Positions 1 to 12,862 of a DNA stretch of 64,000 nucleotides are shown here, in pieces (position 1 is the first letter of the stretch; every line of letters begins with the position of its first letter). This stretch comes from Whitmania pigra (Eukaryota > Annelida > Clitellata > Hirudinida > Haemopidae), in the NCBI GenBank assembly GCA_021613335.1, contig JAJTWR010000248.1:395001-459000 (forward strand), in the 5' to 3' direction. The notes under the pieces are model-generated. The model had not been told where the DNA came from. It did not search any database and saw only the letters and a program-made list of their open reading frames with translations. Made by a program: the position numbers and the translations under genes.

Positions 1-1200
1 AATAATAACGGTGATAAAATTAATAACAGCAGAATTCCATTAGCGCGACTTCATCGTCGTCATCATCGCCCTCTTCATTAATCACTTTCTTCTATGGCAA
101 CAACAATAACAACAACAACAACAACAAATAAAACAAGTATCATACAAAATAATGTTGCTTAAATGTTATATAATACCGTAATAATTAAAAACTTATTATA
201 TTATATTGCTACATGATTACTATAGGTAATATATTATTATGTAATAATTTTTATAATATGCTATATTACATTATTATATGCTAATTCTTATATTAGTTAT
301 TTACGTAGTTATGACTGTAATTATTTTAATGATTAAGCACTTAATTTAAAGTGTCTTCAGTCTAATAAGACGATTTGGCAATTTTCTCAATTTAATGGCA
401 GAGTTCAGTGGGTTCGCAGTAGCTGATTAAAAATTCAACACTCAAGGAAATTCGGAAGCATAATAATAAAATTGTTTTTATTATAATTATTTATTATATC
501 AAATTGTATTGGCATCAGTAAAAATATATTTAATAAAAATTACTCTTATTAAAATAAACATTATATATATTAATAATAATAATAATAGTTCATTTCTATG
601 GCTCCTTAATATTATATACATAATAATAATAAGTAATTAATAATATTAAAATTATAATCTAATATCATAATAATCTTTATTGTATCTATTATACTATTAT
701 AATGTATAAATATATAATACATAAATCTATATAATGTTTATAATAATAAATGGTATTTATTAACAATAAAAATATAATTAATATTAGAATTATCGTCGTT
801 ATAAAGACAGTGCTTTGCATAAACTTGGCCCAGATTCAAGAATCACACAATTTACACAGTTATCTATTAAATTAAATCGCTGCTGATTTTTGACCCAAAC
901 ATCCTTTATGTCATTCACAAAGTCGTATTTAATTAATGTACTATAAAATTTAGCAATAAAATGTTAATATAAAATGTTATTTTAAAATGTTATATATTTA
1001 AATATTATTGGGATTTCATCGACAAATACGTTTGATGTTGTTTTTCGAGATATTCGCGACTGAGCATGGGGTCTCTTCTTGTCCATTAAATAATTTTTAT
1101 TACAGGAATCACAAAAGCTCATTATTATAATAAGGCTCTACATAAATGGTCCCATTTCTAAAACACACTTATGTAATGCAATTACTGTTAGTCTACGTTA
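1..1200. other. AT-rich DNA with no gene seen
   Basis: Short TAA/ATA microsatellite traces only. No splice-bounded coding frame or transposon terminus recognised. Confidence 0.6.
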
Positions 1201-1968
1201 TTATAGATGAGTTTTGAAAAGGGTCTTAATGATATCGAAAAAGAACAAATGAGACTTTCCAAGAATTGAATTTGTCAATTTTAAAGATTTCTAGGAGGGT
1301 TAATCAATTTATAAGGGTTATAAGACATTATTGGAATGATCATGAGAGTTATGGATCAAAAACTAGTCCAGATAGTCTTCAAAAACTTTCTGAACGTGAG
1401 AAACGAGTTCTCACTAAAGCTTCCAAGGGGTTCAGCTCAGCAAAAGACTTAAAAATTAATTTAAATTTGGAAGTTAGTCGATGGACCATATTCAGGTGAC
1501 TTTAAGAAAAGTAGTTTTCTGAAGTTTTTTTAAGCGTCAGCTCAAGGCACTTCTAATGGAAGCTCACAAGCAAGAAGATCCAGCTAAACTGGACAAAAGA
1601 GATGCTGAGTTCAGAGATGAACTTGGACTGTTAATTTTTCAGATGAAAAGAAATTAAATTTGAATGGTCCAGATGGCTATAATTATCTATTCCAATAGTC
1701 CCAAAAACACTTTTAAACAGGAATTTCGGAAGTGACTCAGTGATGGCTCTGGGCTGCCATTTCCTCTCGTGGTTCATCTGAACTCGTCTTCGTGGAGGGG
1801 AAGCAGAACTCACGAAAATATATTGAAACATTGGACCAGTATCTCTTTCCGCTGTGTGACAAATTTGGAGACGATTTCAGTTTTTCCCGAAAATTTCACG
1901 AAATATTTGTCTGATTTCAATAAATTTCGCAAGTATGTAAATCTAATGCTACAGTGCATTGTGTGAAA
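1201..1968 (+). pseudogene. Decayed Tc1/mariner-like transposase
   Basis: Translated fragments in changing frames match a Tc1-type transposase. An N-terminal helix-turn-helix part is read around 1266-1500 (ISRRVNQFIRVIRHYWN, then LSEREKRVLTKASKG). The catalytic start is read around 1630-1670 (VNFSDEKKLNLNGPDG, keeping the first DDE Asp). A C-terminal part is read to about 1960 (KYIETLDQYLFPLCDKF). Frameshifts and stops break the gene at several points. An ACAGTGCRTTG-like terminal motif may lie near 2046-2069, but I could not define both inverted repeats. Confidence 0.75.
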
Positions 1969-1969
1969 A

Positions 1970-4180
1970 ATGGCATATTAAATATTATTTTAATGTCCTA
2001 TTAAAATTCTGTACATAAATGTTATCGTCAAGAAACGTAGATAGGCCAAGTTTTTTTGCAACGCACTGTGTTTAAACGTAACAAATATTAATAACATCAA
2101 TAAGTAAAAAAGGATGTCATTTCAAAAACATAACCGATGATAATTGTAAAAATTAAAATTATTAATAATAATTATTTATTTTTAAATTAAATACCAATTA
2201 AAGTAGAAATTACCTTTGACAAAATTCAGAATAAAAGTTAGAAAGATTAAAAACAGGTCGAATAAATTAGTTTTTTTTTTTTAAATTTTAGTTGAACAAA
2301 TTTAATAAATAAAATAATGGTATTAAATGTTGACAGTTTGTCGATGTTAATGTTCTTAAATGTTTTGTTGGATTCTTGAATTTGAATTTTTTCAGTACCG
2401 AATTAAATGTCAAGTTGAAGTGAATTCTCTGACATTTAATCGGAATTAGTTTTAAATTTTAATATTTATTTGGTTAAAATTTATCTGAATTGTTTTGATT
2501 TATGAAGTTAAATTATTTTTTATTTTACATCGTGATAATTTGGATTTTCCTAAGATTGAAAATGTTATGTGGTCGTTGTTGTCTTCCCTGTTTGTGTCAT
2601 AATTTTTTATAATATTAATATTTCAATTTATTTAGTATTTCAATTTTCAATTATTTATTTACACATCATGATTATTATTAATTTATTTTTATATTATAAA
2701 AAACTTAGTTTATTATAACATATAACTCAATAATATCATTTTAATCGACATTTATTTGATTATTACAGACATTTTATTATGTCGACATATAATTATGAGT
2801 TTTAAAGTCGACATCAGGTCTTCACTTTGATTGGAATGCTCATCCAACCGTGAAGATGACGTCAGGAGTTATTATTATCAAATATATTTCGTCCGAAAAT
2901 TGATTCAAAATATAATTTAATTTTTTGAATAATTTTTTATTTTGTTTCCATGAGTTCAAATTGCAGTTTAGATGCATCAGAGGTTGAGGACGACGATGAT
3001 GGTGATGATGATGATGATGGTGATGATGACGATGGAGTCACCTCATCTGCACCACGTTAACCCCATGTCACATGGAAAAAGTTAAAGTTAAAATTCTCAC
3101 GCATGAGTGAGCAGTTCGTGGAGAGAATTTTTCACCAAATGGGTTCTGCGACTTTTTATTTAATTTAATTGTTATAATTTAATAAACTTGCTAATGCTTT
3201 TAAAATCGTGTAACTATTGTTACAGATATATTAATAACACTTGCAATAATCAAGTTAATTATTATTGGGATATTAGGGATGGATAGACGGACGGATGGAT
3301 GAGTGGGAGGTCAAAATTGCAATATTGCAAGTGAATGACTCATATTTTAATAATGGTTATAGTAATTATTATTTTGCTCCGACGAATCCATGCTCATCAT
3401 CGTTCGTCATCATCATCATCATCATCTTCTTCTTCATTTCCATAAAGAAACAACATGCAACAGGGAAACCTCTCGTTGGAAATTAGAAAAACCACGAGAA
3501 AATGAAGATAGAAGGAGTGCCGAGAAAAGGGAACATCAAATAAATTCTGTGAGTGAGTGGCAGGAGAGGGGAGGATTTGTCTACCCTGGGTTGGGATTAG
3601 GAATCGACATCGACTGGGGATTATCACTATCACTTGGGCTAGCGGTTGGGCCATCTATCCGCCCGTACATCCATCCATCCAGTCCAGGTTTGCCATACCT
3701 TGGAGCTCGTTAGGAAACACCTTCAAGAAGGAAAGGGTCATGCGAGACACCTTCTCAGATACAGAGATGTCGTTTAAGCTTTTTCAAGAGACAAACTCTC
3801 GTAAAACTTTCAGAGGTGATCGTAATCCTTCTATCTTAAAAACAAGCGACTTAAAAAGACGGATTTCTTCTTGAGACCTTAATTAAGATTGATAACCAAA
3901 GATGGTTACTGGAGTGGAAATTAGTCATGAAATGATGGAATTACAGCCACATAACTGCATAAATTTGCATGACAGCATTGTAAATAGTTCTAAGAAGTTG
4001 AAGAAAATCAACAGATTGCACTGTCAACACTCTAAAACGCTTCATATATGTACGTTTACGTGTACGCTGTACCCCGGCAGAGGCTAAAAAAGTGACCCCG
4101 GTCGATCTCTAATTGTCGTCATTATTGAATTTGTATTCATTATTGAATTTGTATTTATCCCAATTTTTGAGTGCCTTATG
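1970..4180. other. AT-rich intergenic DNA
   Basis: Nothing recognised apart from a GAT-rich patch (2988-3050, spanned by a 36-codon Asp-rich frame), GGAT/ATCC traces near 3280 and 3670, and an ATC run near 3408-3440. Mixed-composition frames at 3390-3870 show no family match. Confidence 0.5.
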
Positions 4181-4189
4181 GATCCGGAT

Positions 4190-4292
4190 AGAATGCGAAG
4201 GTACTTCTTAATGCTGGCTGCTTGGCGACACATTACGACTGTTGTTACCGCCGCAGCAATGCTACCAGTTCGGCCAACCTGCACGTCGACGT
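4190..4292 (-). mobile_element. SINE-like fragment sharing a 20-bp core with the 46.8-kb copy
   Basis: The complement of 4226-4245 is identical to 20 bp of the 46.8-kb SINE (ACAACAGTCGTAATGTGTCG). Its 5' side differs and looks tRNA-like on its own (GGCCGAACTGGTAGCAT). This could be a related subfamily with another head, or a chimeric copy. Confidence 0.45.
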
Positions 4293-4299
4293 AATTGAA

Positions 4300-4495
4300 G
4301 ATTATGATTGACTCACACACTCAGTCACTCACAAACCTAGTCACTCACTCAATCACTCACTCACTCACTCAATCACTCACTCACTCACTCACTCACTCAC
4401 TCACTCACTCACTCACTCACTCACTCACTCACTCACTCACTCACTCACTCACTCACTCACTCACTCACTCACTCACTTACTCACTCATTTTTTAT
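4300..4495. repeat. (TCAC)n microsatellite
   Basis: Nearly pure TCAC/CTCA tetranucleotide run with a few interruptions at the left edge. The open frames across it are trivial. Confidence 0.95.
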
Positions 4496-4760
4496 TCACT
4501 CACTTTAATTCTTCAGGTTTCATTCAACTCGTCCAATGTTTACCAATTAAGAACTTGCGTGGTTTGTGAATGAATTTTTTGATTTTGTTTCAATTTATTC
4601 CTTTCGCATATCATGAGGTCAATGATCTTGAACTCGGTGATTAATACTGAGCTTGGTGATGATGATAATAACGAATATTATTATTATTATTTATTATTAT
4701 TATTGTTGTTGTTGTTGCTGTTTTTATAAAGTTACCCGAATAATGCTCAAATCGACTCAC

Positions 4761-4941
4761 CCAATTCATGAGAACCCGAATGAGGATAGAGTGAAGACGA
4801 CAACGACGATGGCGACAATGGCGGCCAGAAGCTCTTGTTGGCGACGTCGTAGCGACGGTAGAAGTCGTTGTAGTCGAACGTAAGTGTAGTTGTTAGGGCA
4901 AAACAATACAATAAGAGGAGGTCCAGTACTAATTCATTCAT
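4761..4941 (-). CDS. Candidate first exon of a secreted protein (partial gene)
   Basis: An ATG in good context (aagATGa) opens 60 codons and ends at a strong donor, G|GTGAGT. The first about 19 residues (MNELVLDLLLLYCFALTTT) form a convincing signal peptide, followed by LTFDYNDFYRRYDVANKSFW and a Ser/Pro-rich stretch. The exon is richer in GC than its neighbours and lies beside a long TTA microsatellite. I could not find a convincing second exon downstream on the minus strand, so the gene may have long introns or be broken. No family recognised. The Ser-rich part overlaps a short CGA/TCG repeat, which lowers confidence. Confidence 0.4.
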
Positions 4942-4969
4942 CTTGTGGTTGGTCAATTTTTAAGCATTA

Positions 4970-4970
4970 A

Positions 4971-5046
<76 letters not shown>
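4970..5046. repeat. (TTA)n microsatellite
   Basis: Uninterrupted trinucleotide run of about 25 units, just upstream of the candidate secreted-protein exon. Confidence 0.95.
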
Positions 5047-5048
<2 letters not shown>

Positions 5049-6226
5049 AATTATTGATTTAATACTTAGCCTTATTTTATCGTATTTAATGTGATAGTTA
5101 TTAACAATAATAATAACAAAAATTATAATAATATTTTTATCATGAAACCATTAAAAGTATGTCTTTATTATTTAATATCGATAATAAATTACCTTTAAAT
5201 GTGTATGTTATTCGTAATATGTTTTTAGATTATGTTATTTTTATTTTAACATAGAAAAATGTTCACTTCCCATGTTCGATATGTTTTTCGGCGCTTAAAA
5301 GATTTTAGCCGTGATTTCATGACCATCTCAACAATTTCTGAGAAAGAATGCAATATATATTTTATTTTATTAAAATTAATGATTTATCAATTAATAATGT
5401 TCTTATTTTTTTTTTACTGTTATTAATATAAAAATAGTAGTTACTTAATAAAATAGTAATTATTTAAATATTATAGTAAAATTATTATAAATTTATTAAA
5501 TTTTATGATGTTATAATTGTACAAGGTTTTTTTTAGTAATGATATTATGATTCATCAAATCTTTAATTGTTTTTTTTTATAATTTTTCATACTTATCATT
5601 TCGATTTAATTTTTACAGTCCATCTGTTATTATCTATTTTCTGTTATTTTATTTCTTTTTAATTATTTTTCAATTGATTTATTTCAATCTTTGTTAAATT
5701 CAATTAATTCCATTGGAAATTTCTACTGTTGATTATCAGAACCTCAACATGAACTGCAACAATTTCAACAGCAACATTGGCAGCAACAATAGCAGTGGTT
5801 GCAGCAACAACAGTTTCAACATTTACAACTACAACATTTACTTTCTCCTCAAGTCACGTGACCTTGTACAACAACTTCATCGTCGTCGTCATCCTCACCA
5901 CTTTCGAAATCGTGGTTTGTCGTTGTTTATCGTCAGCCCTTATATAGGAGTGAGTCTTTTATAGGGCTATGCACGTTCACTTCCAGCAGGCGAATCAGTG
6001 ACTGAGTGAGTGGTTTTATGGGTGGGTTGTGGTTGCTGAGTGGTTGATAGTTGTTGGGTGATTGAGTCGGGGATGGCGGGAGTGGTTGATAGGTGTGGAG
6101 AGGAAGTTCTCGTGTGATTGTATATCGAGGTGTCGCTAAAGAGTTAAACAAAAAATGATGACGGTGATGATGAAGATTATAATGATGATGGTGATGATGG
6201 TGTCGATGATGATGATGAAGATGATG
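5047..6226. other. AT-rich intergenic DNA with an Asn-codon-rich patch
   Basis: 5047-5700 is AT-rich with nothing recognised. 5745-5840 is rich in AAC/AGC triplets and gives an Asn/Ser-rich frame that I do not count as a gene. 6000-6230 is rich in GAGTG and GATGAT. Confidence 0.5.
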
Positions 6227-6234
6227 GTGATGAT

Positions 6235-7144
6235 TAGTGTCCGACCGATACGGCTTTGTACCGATATCCCGATACCGATATTTTATTATTATCTCTATAA
6301 GGTGGCTTATAAAATAATTAGAATCATGCCTTAAGAAATAACTCAATACCCATGAAATCATAATTAATTAATTTTACTACAAAACTTGACGATTAAGACT
6401 GAAACTAAACATAATACTGGCAACATAGTAAATAACATTCTGGGTATCAATATGCTGCAACTTGGTACACAGTAGGTTTCAGAGTGTGCGAGACACAGCC
6501 GAATGATGGAACATGAGCATCATCCATAGCCTTAATCATTGCTGGTGCATTGAATCCGACCTGTTAATGGCGTATTATAATGGCAAACATTTTGCTTTAT
6601 CAAATGCTTGGTCATTAGTAGGCTGATTTGAACTTGAGCCCGATGAGGTCACTACAGTGGTTGATGCCGGCAGTTTTCTTCTCTACTTTAGTCTACTCCA
6701 CATTCTTTAAGGAAATGGGGTGATGACGACGGAAATGATTGACGAGGTTGGAGGACGAGCTTGTAAGTTGACGCTGACGAATCTCCACGTGATACACGCT
6801 TCCCACACTCCTTACGTCTTCATCTTTGAATGCCCAATAGCAATTATTGTGAAATATTCCTACAATGGACTCAGCTAACGACTCATTGTCGACACAGTAT
6901 TTCTCAAGTTTTCTGTAAGTATAGCTTACACACACACAAAACAATCAAAAATAGGAAGACGCAGAAGAGGGACCCAAGTAATTTGTAAGAAGTTTCTATA
7001 ATCTTGGCTTTTTTAAAGGTTATTATTTTTTATCTAACCTAACCCTAATATCAGTATCTGCGCACAAAAGATCGTCGATACCGATATTTACCGATACTGC
7101 GAATATCGGTAAGGATACTCGATATGATTATCGCTCGGGCACTA
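6235..7144 (-). mobile_element. Short hAT element with BED-finger transposase remnant
   Basis: The ends are inverted repeats: TAGTGTCCGACCGATA at 6235-6250 against TAGTGCCCGAGCGATA read inward from 7144 (14 of 16 identical). Both ends are rich in CCGATATCGG-type motifs. The 8-bp GTGATGAT flanks both sides (6227-6234, 7145-7152), though the surrounding GAT repeat weakens this as proof. Inside on the minus strand, a broken frame around 6700-6860 reads SSSNLVNHFRRHHP, typical of a BED zinc finger. Around 6480-6570 it reads IKAMDDAHVPSFGCVSHTL, like the hAT RNase-H core. Stops and frameshifts make it non-autonomous. Confidence 0.7.
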
Positions 7145-7590
7145 GTGATGATGATGATGATGTCTACGAGGATGTTGATGACGACGACGATGATAATGAC
7201 GGCAATTGACGATTACGGTGATATCGGCGATGATTAAGGTAATAAAAAAGATGTAAAGACAACGAGCGGATGGATCGATAAAGGAACGTATTGCATTCAA
7301 CACAAGGACGATGTTTGCACATGATGATGATGATGATGATGGATGATGATGATGATGATGAATGATGATGATGATGACGATGATGACGATGATGACGATG
7401 ATGACGATGATGACGATGATGACGATGATGACGATGATGACGATGGTGACGATGGTGACGATGGTGACGATGGTGACGATGGTGACGATGGTGACGATGG
7501 TGACGATGGTGACGATGGTGACGATGGTGACGATGGTGACGATGATGATGATGATGATGGTGATGATGAAGATGATGATGAAGATCACGA
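7145..7590. repeat. (GAT)n with (GACGAT)n/(GGTGAC)n hexanucleotide array
   Basis: From about 7321 the plus strand has GATGAT, then GATGAC repeats, then about 17 GGTGAC units, then GATGAT again. Poly-Asp and poly-Met frames across it are shadows. Confidence 0.95.
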
Positions 7591-8065
7591 TAATAATAAT
7601 ACAAAAAATCTATTTTATCACAATAATTACACTGTTAATAATAACAAAATCAATCGTAAATTACCTCAACAACAACAAAGACGAGCGACCCCTGCCTCTC
7701 GGACCTTAAATAACTTGTCTGGAAATTTTGAAGTCCCCGGTTCAAAGTTCAGCAGGGCAATCACCTTTCCTCTCTCCTTCGATTTTTCAACATCACCATC
7801 TCTCTAACAGTTCTATATTTGGATCGTCGGACTATCGGATTTGAACCGCCACTGGTCCTACTTTCCACCTATTCTTCCACCCACCTCTTCACCCACCCAT
7901 TATGCAAACATTCACTCATCTAAATATTTAACTGATGAGGTTACTAATTCTAAATTAATTTTAATTTTCACCATCGTGAAACTCGTATATACATATATGT
8001 GAACATCAATTTATGCTTTTTAGATTTTACTATATAGCCATTATATAGATATTATATTATCGTTA
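7591..8065. other. Intergenic DNA, nothing recognised
   Basis: Mixed composition with CCACC-rich traces near 7870. No splice-bounded frame. Confidence 0.4.
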
Positions 8066-8225
<160 letters not shown>

Positions 8226-8397
8226 ATATTACCGTTATTTAGATATTATTATATTACCGTCATTTTCAACAGACTGAAAATGACGACAAACAGTTTATAA
8301 CTTACGTTAAATAATTTACACGTGCGCTCAGCTTTGATCATTTATTTACAGCTCACGTCGAAAATATTATGGGCGCATCATAATTTTAATGATCATA

Positions 8398-8456
8398 AAT
8401 GGGTGGACGGGTGGATGGGTGGATGGGTGGATGGGTGGATGGGTGGATGAGTGGAT
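8398..8456. repeat. (GGGTGGAT)n octanucleotide repeat
   Basis: Six or seven tandem copies of GGGTGGAT with minor changes. Confidence 0.9.
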
Positions 8457-8804
8457 TGAAGTAGAAAGATGAAGGGTGAGAGCTAACCTCAATCACCTGT
8501 GGTAGTTTGAATTCGTGACTGGCTTCATCATCATCACCACCACCAGCATCGTCCTGGATATGGAGGAGATGGAAAGAAGGATAAGATGCATATTTTATCG
8601 TATCGTTAAACGGTCATTCGGATCGACCTTAGGACGAAATCTTTCAATTTAGCCACTTGCACGACAAACAATGTGGCGTGGAGGCCGTGGGTGGGTAAGG
8701 GTGGCTGAAACGAGTGAAATGAGTGGGTAGAGCTGATCCAGAAAGGGGGAATTGTCGATTGATAGAAGAGGATGGGCTGGAGAAACATGGTGAGCGATTG
8801 GGAT

Positions 8805-9165
<361 letters not shown>

Positions 9166-9590
9166 ATAATAATCGGAAAATAATATTTAGTATGAAAGAA
9201 TAATGGTTGCAATAAATAGATACAATCCTCTTATCACAAATGAATATACAACTTATTACAATGCAATTATAAGTAAATATTATGATTTTATATTTTAAAC
9301 GTTATTAAAAATATTTGTAATTATTTAATTACTGTTAAAATTAAAATGTTTTTTATAATAAATTCAACAAAATTATTTTACATATATATTAGCAATATTT
9401 TAAATTAATTTAAGTGTAATAATTGTTAATTAATTTATAATAACATTTCAATGTAGTCATTAGATAATTATTCATATTTTATTGGAAAATACTTTATAAT
9501 TAATTTCTAACAAAATAAAACCAACCGGAAAATTGATCAAATATAGTCGATAAGGAATTCCTTCGTGATAGATTTTTATCAAGAGCCCTG
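9166..9590. other. AT-rich DNA, nothing recognised
   Basis: No feature beyond AT-rich simple sequence. Confidence 0.5.
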
Positions 9591-9662
9591 AGTCTCACTT
9601 TCACTCACTCAATCAATCATTCAATCAATCAATCACTCACTCAATCACTCACTCGTTCACTT
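9591..9662. repeat. Imperfect (TCAC)n/(TCAA)n repeat
   Basis: Mixed CACTCACTCAATCAATCA units, related to the TCAC arrays at 4.3 and 12.2 kb. Confidence 0.85.
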
Positions 9663-9929
9663 TATTAGAACTGAAATTACATTATTAAAGAAGTTATGGG
9701 AAGATAAATGGAATAAAGAAAGAGTAATAACATTGATAAAGAATAATTAATAATGTTAGTAAGGTATTATTAAAAACAGTAATAATAATTTTAATAATAA
9801 ATTAATTAATAAAGACATTAATAATAATTTTAATAAGAAATTAATAAATGATTTATTAATGTTTTTAATAATGATGTCATGACCGGCAACATAGAACAAA
9901 AGTATGTCTTCTCATGTTTAGAAGAAAAG

Positions 9930-10152
<223 letters not shown>

Positions 10153-10679
10153 ATTAGGCTGACTACGATGTTGATGATAATGAATAGGAAGACGTTGACG
10201 ATGATGGTGGCGCCACGGCGTAATTTATGATGACGTCAAACAAAATGTCCTTGCATTATTGCTTTTGCTAATTCTTGCACGAAGGCAATATCGATATTAT
10301 CGTCGGTGCCCATGACATTATGTAATATAGTAATTTAATTATTTGATGGAATATTGCAATTATTTGATATAGTAATTAATTTTTACTCGGAAAAACTTTA
10401 AATTTTGAGTTTATTGTTATTGTTACACTTATTATTATTTACGTTAATTTATTTTTTATGGACCAGTTAATTATTCAGGATGTGTGGTCGTCATCAGACT
10501 TGAATCGAAATGTTTGAATTTTAAAACGATGTCGTTAACCTGCACGGCATAGCCATCATCTTTGTCATCATCATCATCATCATCGTAGTCGTCGACTTCG
10601 CCGTCATCATCAACATCGTCATCGTCATCGTCGTCGTCAGCGTATTAGCCTCTCATCATAACGACTAATAGCATGACAG
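10153..10679. other. AT-rich DNA with a short ATC/GTC run
   Basis: An ATC/GTC-rich run at 10550-10640 is the only structure seen. Confidence 0.5.
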
Positions 10680-10890
10680 TCAGCCCGCCATTCGGAATAT
10701 TAACAAGAGCCGGCGGAGAATATCTATAAATAACTCTCGGGATTTCCCGCGGCTGCATAAACATCGTCTGCCAGTTTTGCCCCCAAGTCTCCCGGCTTCT
10801 TTATCCGGACGAGTATTGTCGGACGTGGACAGGGTTGCTAAGCAACCGGAGATGGCGACTCTCAAACGGCTCAGACGCTGTGGAGTGATG
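10680..10890. other. Isolated GC-rich stretch with several CpGs
   Basis: Clearly richer in GC than its flanks. I find no convincing exon on either strand. It contains the X-box-like site and could be a regulatory element or an old insertion. Confidence 0.4.
10834..10846. promoter_or_regulatory. Perfect palindromic X-box-like site
   Basis: GTTGCTAAGCAAC fits the RFX-factor consensus (RYYNYY-N(1-3)-RRNRAC) on both halves. It lies in an isolated GC-rich stretch (about 10680-10890) within AT-rich DNA, with no gene recognised beside it. Confidence 0.35.
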
Positions 10891-11264
10891 TACATCCAAT
10901 CACAGATGGACAGATGGGAGGAGGGACGGTGGATGTAGGGGAATGTATGGGTAATTGGATAGGTAGATGGATGGGTAGGTAAGTGGAAGGATGGGTGGAC
11001 GGATGGATGGATGGACAGAAGGATGGCATATCCGACATATTAGGCAGAGGAGGGAGCAAAGAATAATTGAATAAACAAAGAAATAAATTGTGCAAAGAAC
11101 AAAAACCGGAACATCGCTCACCATAGATATTATTCCGCACACGACCTCCTAAAACTGCTCACCCCTGCTCTGGATTAGATTCCTTTGTCTTTGTCTGTCG
11201 TCCGTCCATCTATCTGCTTTAATAACAATACTACTAATAATAACAATAATAATATGAAGAAGAT
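10891..11264. other. GGAT-rich intergenic DNA
   Basis: GGATGGATGGGT-type traces at about 10910-11020. No gene seen. Confidence 0.5.
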
Positions 11265-11475
<211 letters not shown>

Positions 11476-12207
11476 ATAATAATAATGTTAATGATAGTAA
11501 GAGTAACAAAAACGATACCTAACAAAAGACTAATTACCAGTTCAATTTCAATGAGAATAATTTGGAGCAATTATTAGCATTAATGTTGATTGTTTCTATA
11601 TCATCATCATCATCATGAACACCTCGAGGGGCAGAAAAACGATAAAATCCTGATCACAAACGGATGTTTTATTGTATTATTACAAAATAAAATTAAACAA
11701 TATTTTATAACTATAATTTTTATTATTGATTGTTGATTAATAATTATTATTATATTGATTATTATGTTATTGATTATATTAAATAATAAGAATAATAATT
11801 ATAATAATTATAATAAGAATAATAATAATTGTAATATTGTAATTATATGTATATAATATAGTTATTTATTACATATTAATAACAATTAGTTATAATACTG
11901 ATTATATCTTATTATTATTATATATTAATTATAGTTATATAGAACAATATTATATACATAAATATTGGTGATAATAATAATAATAATAATAATAACAATA
12001 ATAATAACAAATATACTTCCGGTTGGCACGCACCTCACGACCAATTAGCTCCATTTAGCCCTTGAGGTCGTGCGGTGTGATATGACAGATCACGTGGGAG
12101 GCCAGGTCAAGGTCGGGTACGTGTTTAAATGACGGCAGTCGATTGTCCACGAGCGATTTATTTTCATGACCAGAAGTAAACACTCAACCGTAAACGATTG
12201 GATGGCA
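11476..12207. other. AT-rich intergenic DNA
   Basis: AAT and ATTATA traces. A short moderate-GC patch lies at 12010-12110. No coding frame recognised. Confidence 0.5.
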
Positions 12208-12600
12208 GAGTGAGTGAGTGAGTGAGTGAGTGAGTGAGTGAGTGAGTGAGTGAGTGAGTGAGTGAGTGAGTGAGTGAGTGTGAGTGAGTGAGTGAGTGAG
12301 TGAGTGAGTGAGTGAGTGAGTGAGTGAGTGAGTGAGTGAGTGAGTGAGTGAGTGAGTGAGTGAGTGAGTGAGTGAGTGAGTGAGTGAGTGAGTGAGTGAG
12401 TGAGTGAGTGAGTGAGTGAGTGAGTGAGTGAGTGAGTGAGTGAGTGAGTGAGTGAGTGAGTGAGTGAGTGAGTGAGTGAGTGAGTGAGTGAGTGAGTGAG
12501 TGAGTGGGTGAGTGAGTGGGTGGGTGGGTGAGTGAGTGAGTGAGTGAGTGAGTGAGTGAGTGAGTGAGTGAGTGAGTGAGTGAGTGAGTGAGTGGGTGGT
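12208..12600. repeat. (TGAG)n microsatellite, about 390 bp
   Basis: Almost pure TGAG array, the complement of the TCAC motif at 4.3 kb, with single-base slips near 12279 and GTGGGTG variants near 12505-12530. Thr-His-Ser-Leu frames on the minus strand are shadows. Confidence 0.97.
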
Positions 12601-12777
12601 TGAATGAATAGCTTTGATAGTGATGATCCCCACCCAACCGCCATCTTAGTTGCTCATACTTGAATCAGATAAAATTCTGAAACTTCTCCATTGGGCAAAA
12701 TTCAATCGAACTTCTTTCAGCGTCGGATGCATTCGTCCGTGTTTTTAGGTATTTTGTCGTTTTTTTTTAATATTATT

Positions 12778-12862
12778 ATAGTTTAATTTTATTTTTTAAA
12801 TTTTATGATTGTTTAATTTTATTTTGTAAATGTTATTATTGTTTAATTTTATTTTTTAAATC
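12778..12862. repeat. Three tandem copies of a TTTAATTTTATTTT unit
   Basis: About 31-bp unit, GTTTAATTTTATTTTTTAAA then AT-rich spacer, repeated three times with small changes. Confidence 0.8.

Noticed and set aside
2951..3061. 36-codon Asp-rich frame starting MSSNCSLDASEVED
   Set aside because: Its centre is a GAT repeat and it lacks any further support.
5713..5964. Asn/Ser-rich frame on the plus strand
   Set aside because: It follows a run of AAC/AGC triplets and then loses coding character; no homology recognised.
7142..7807. Poly-Asp, poly-His, poly-Met and poly-Ile frames
   Set aside because: Direct products of GAT/GACGAT repeats; the non-repetitive tail of the Asp frame has no recognisable domain or splice support.
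12090..12644. Long Thr-His-Ser-Leu open frames on the minus strand
   Set aside because: They are translations of a pure TGAG tetranucleotide array in all three frames; a four-base repeat is open whenever its four codons contain no stop. The same applies at 4295-4573.
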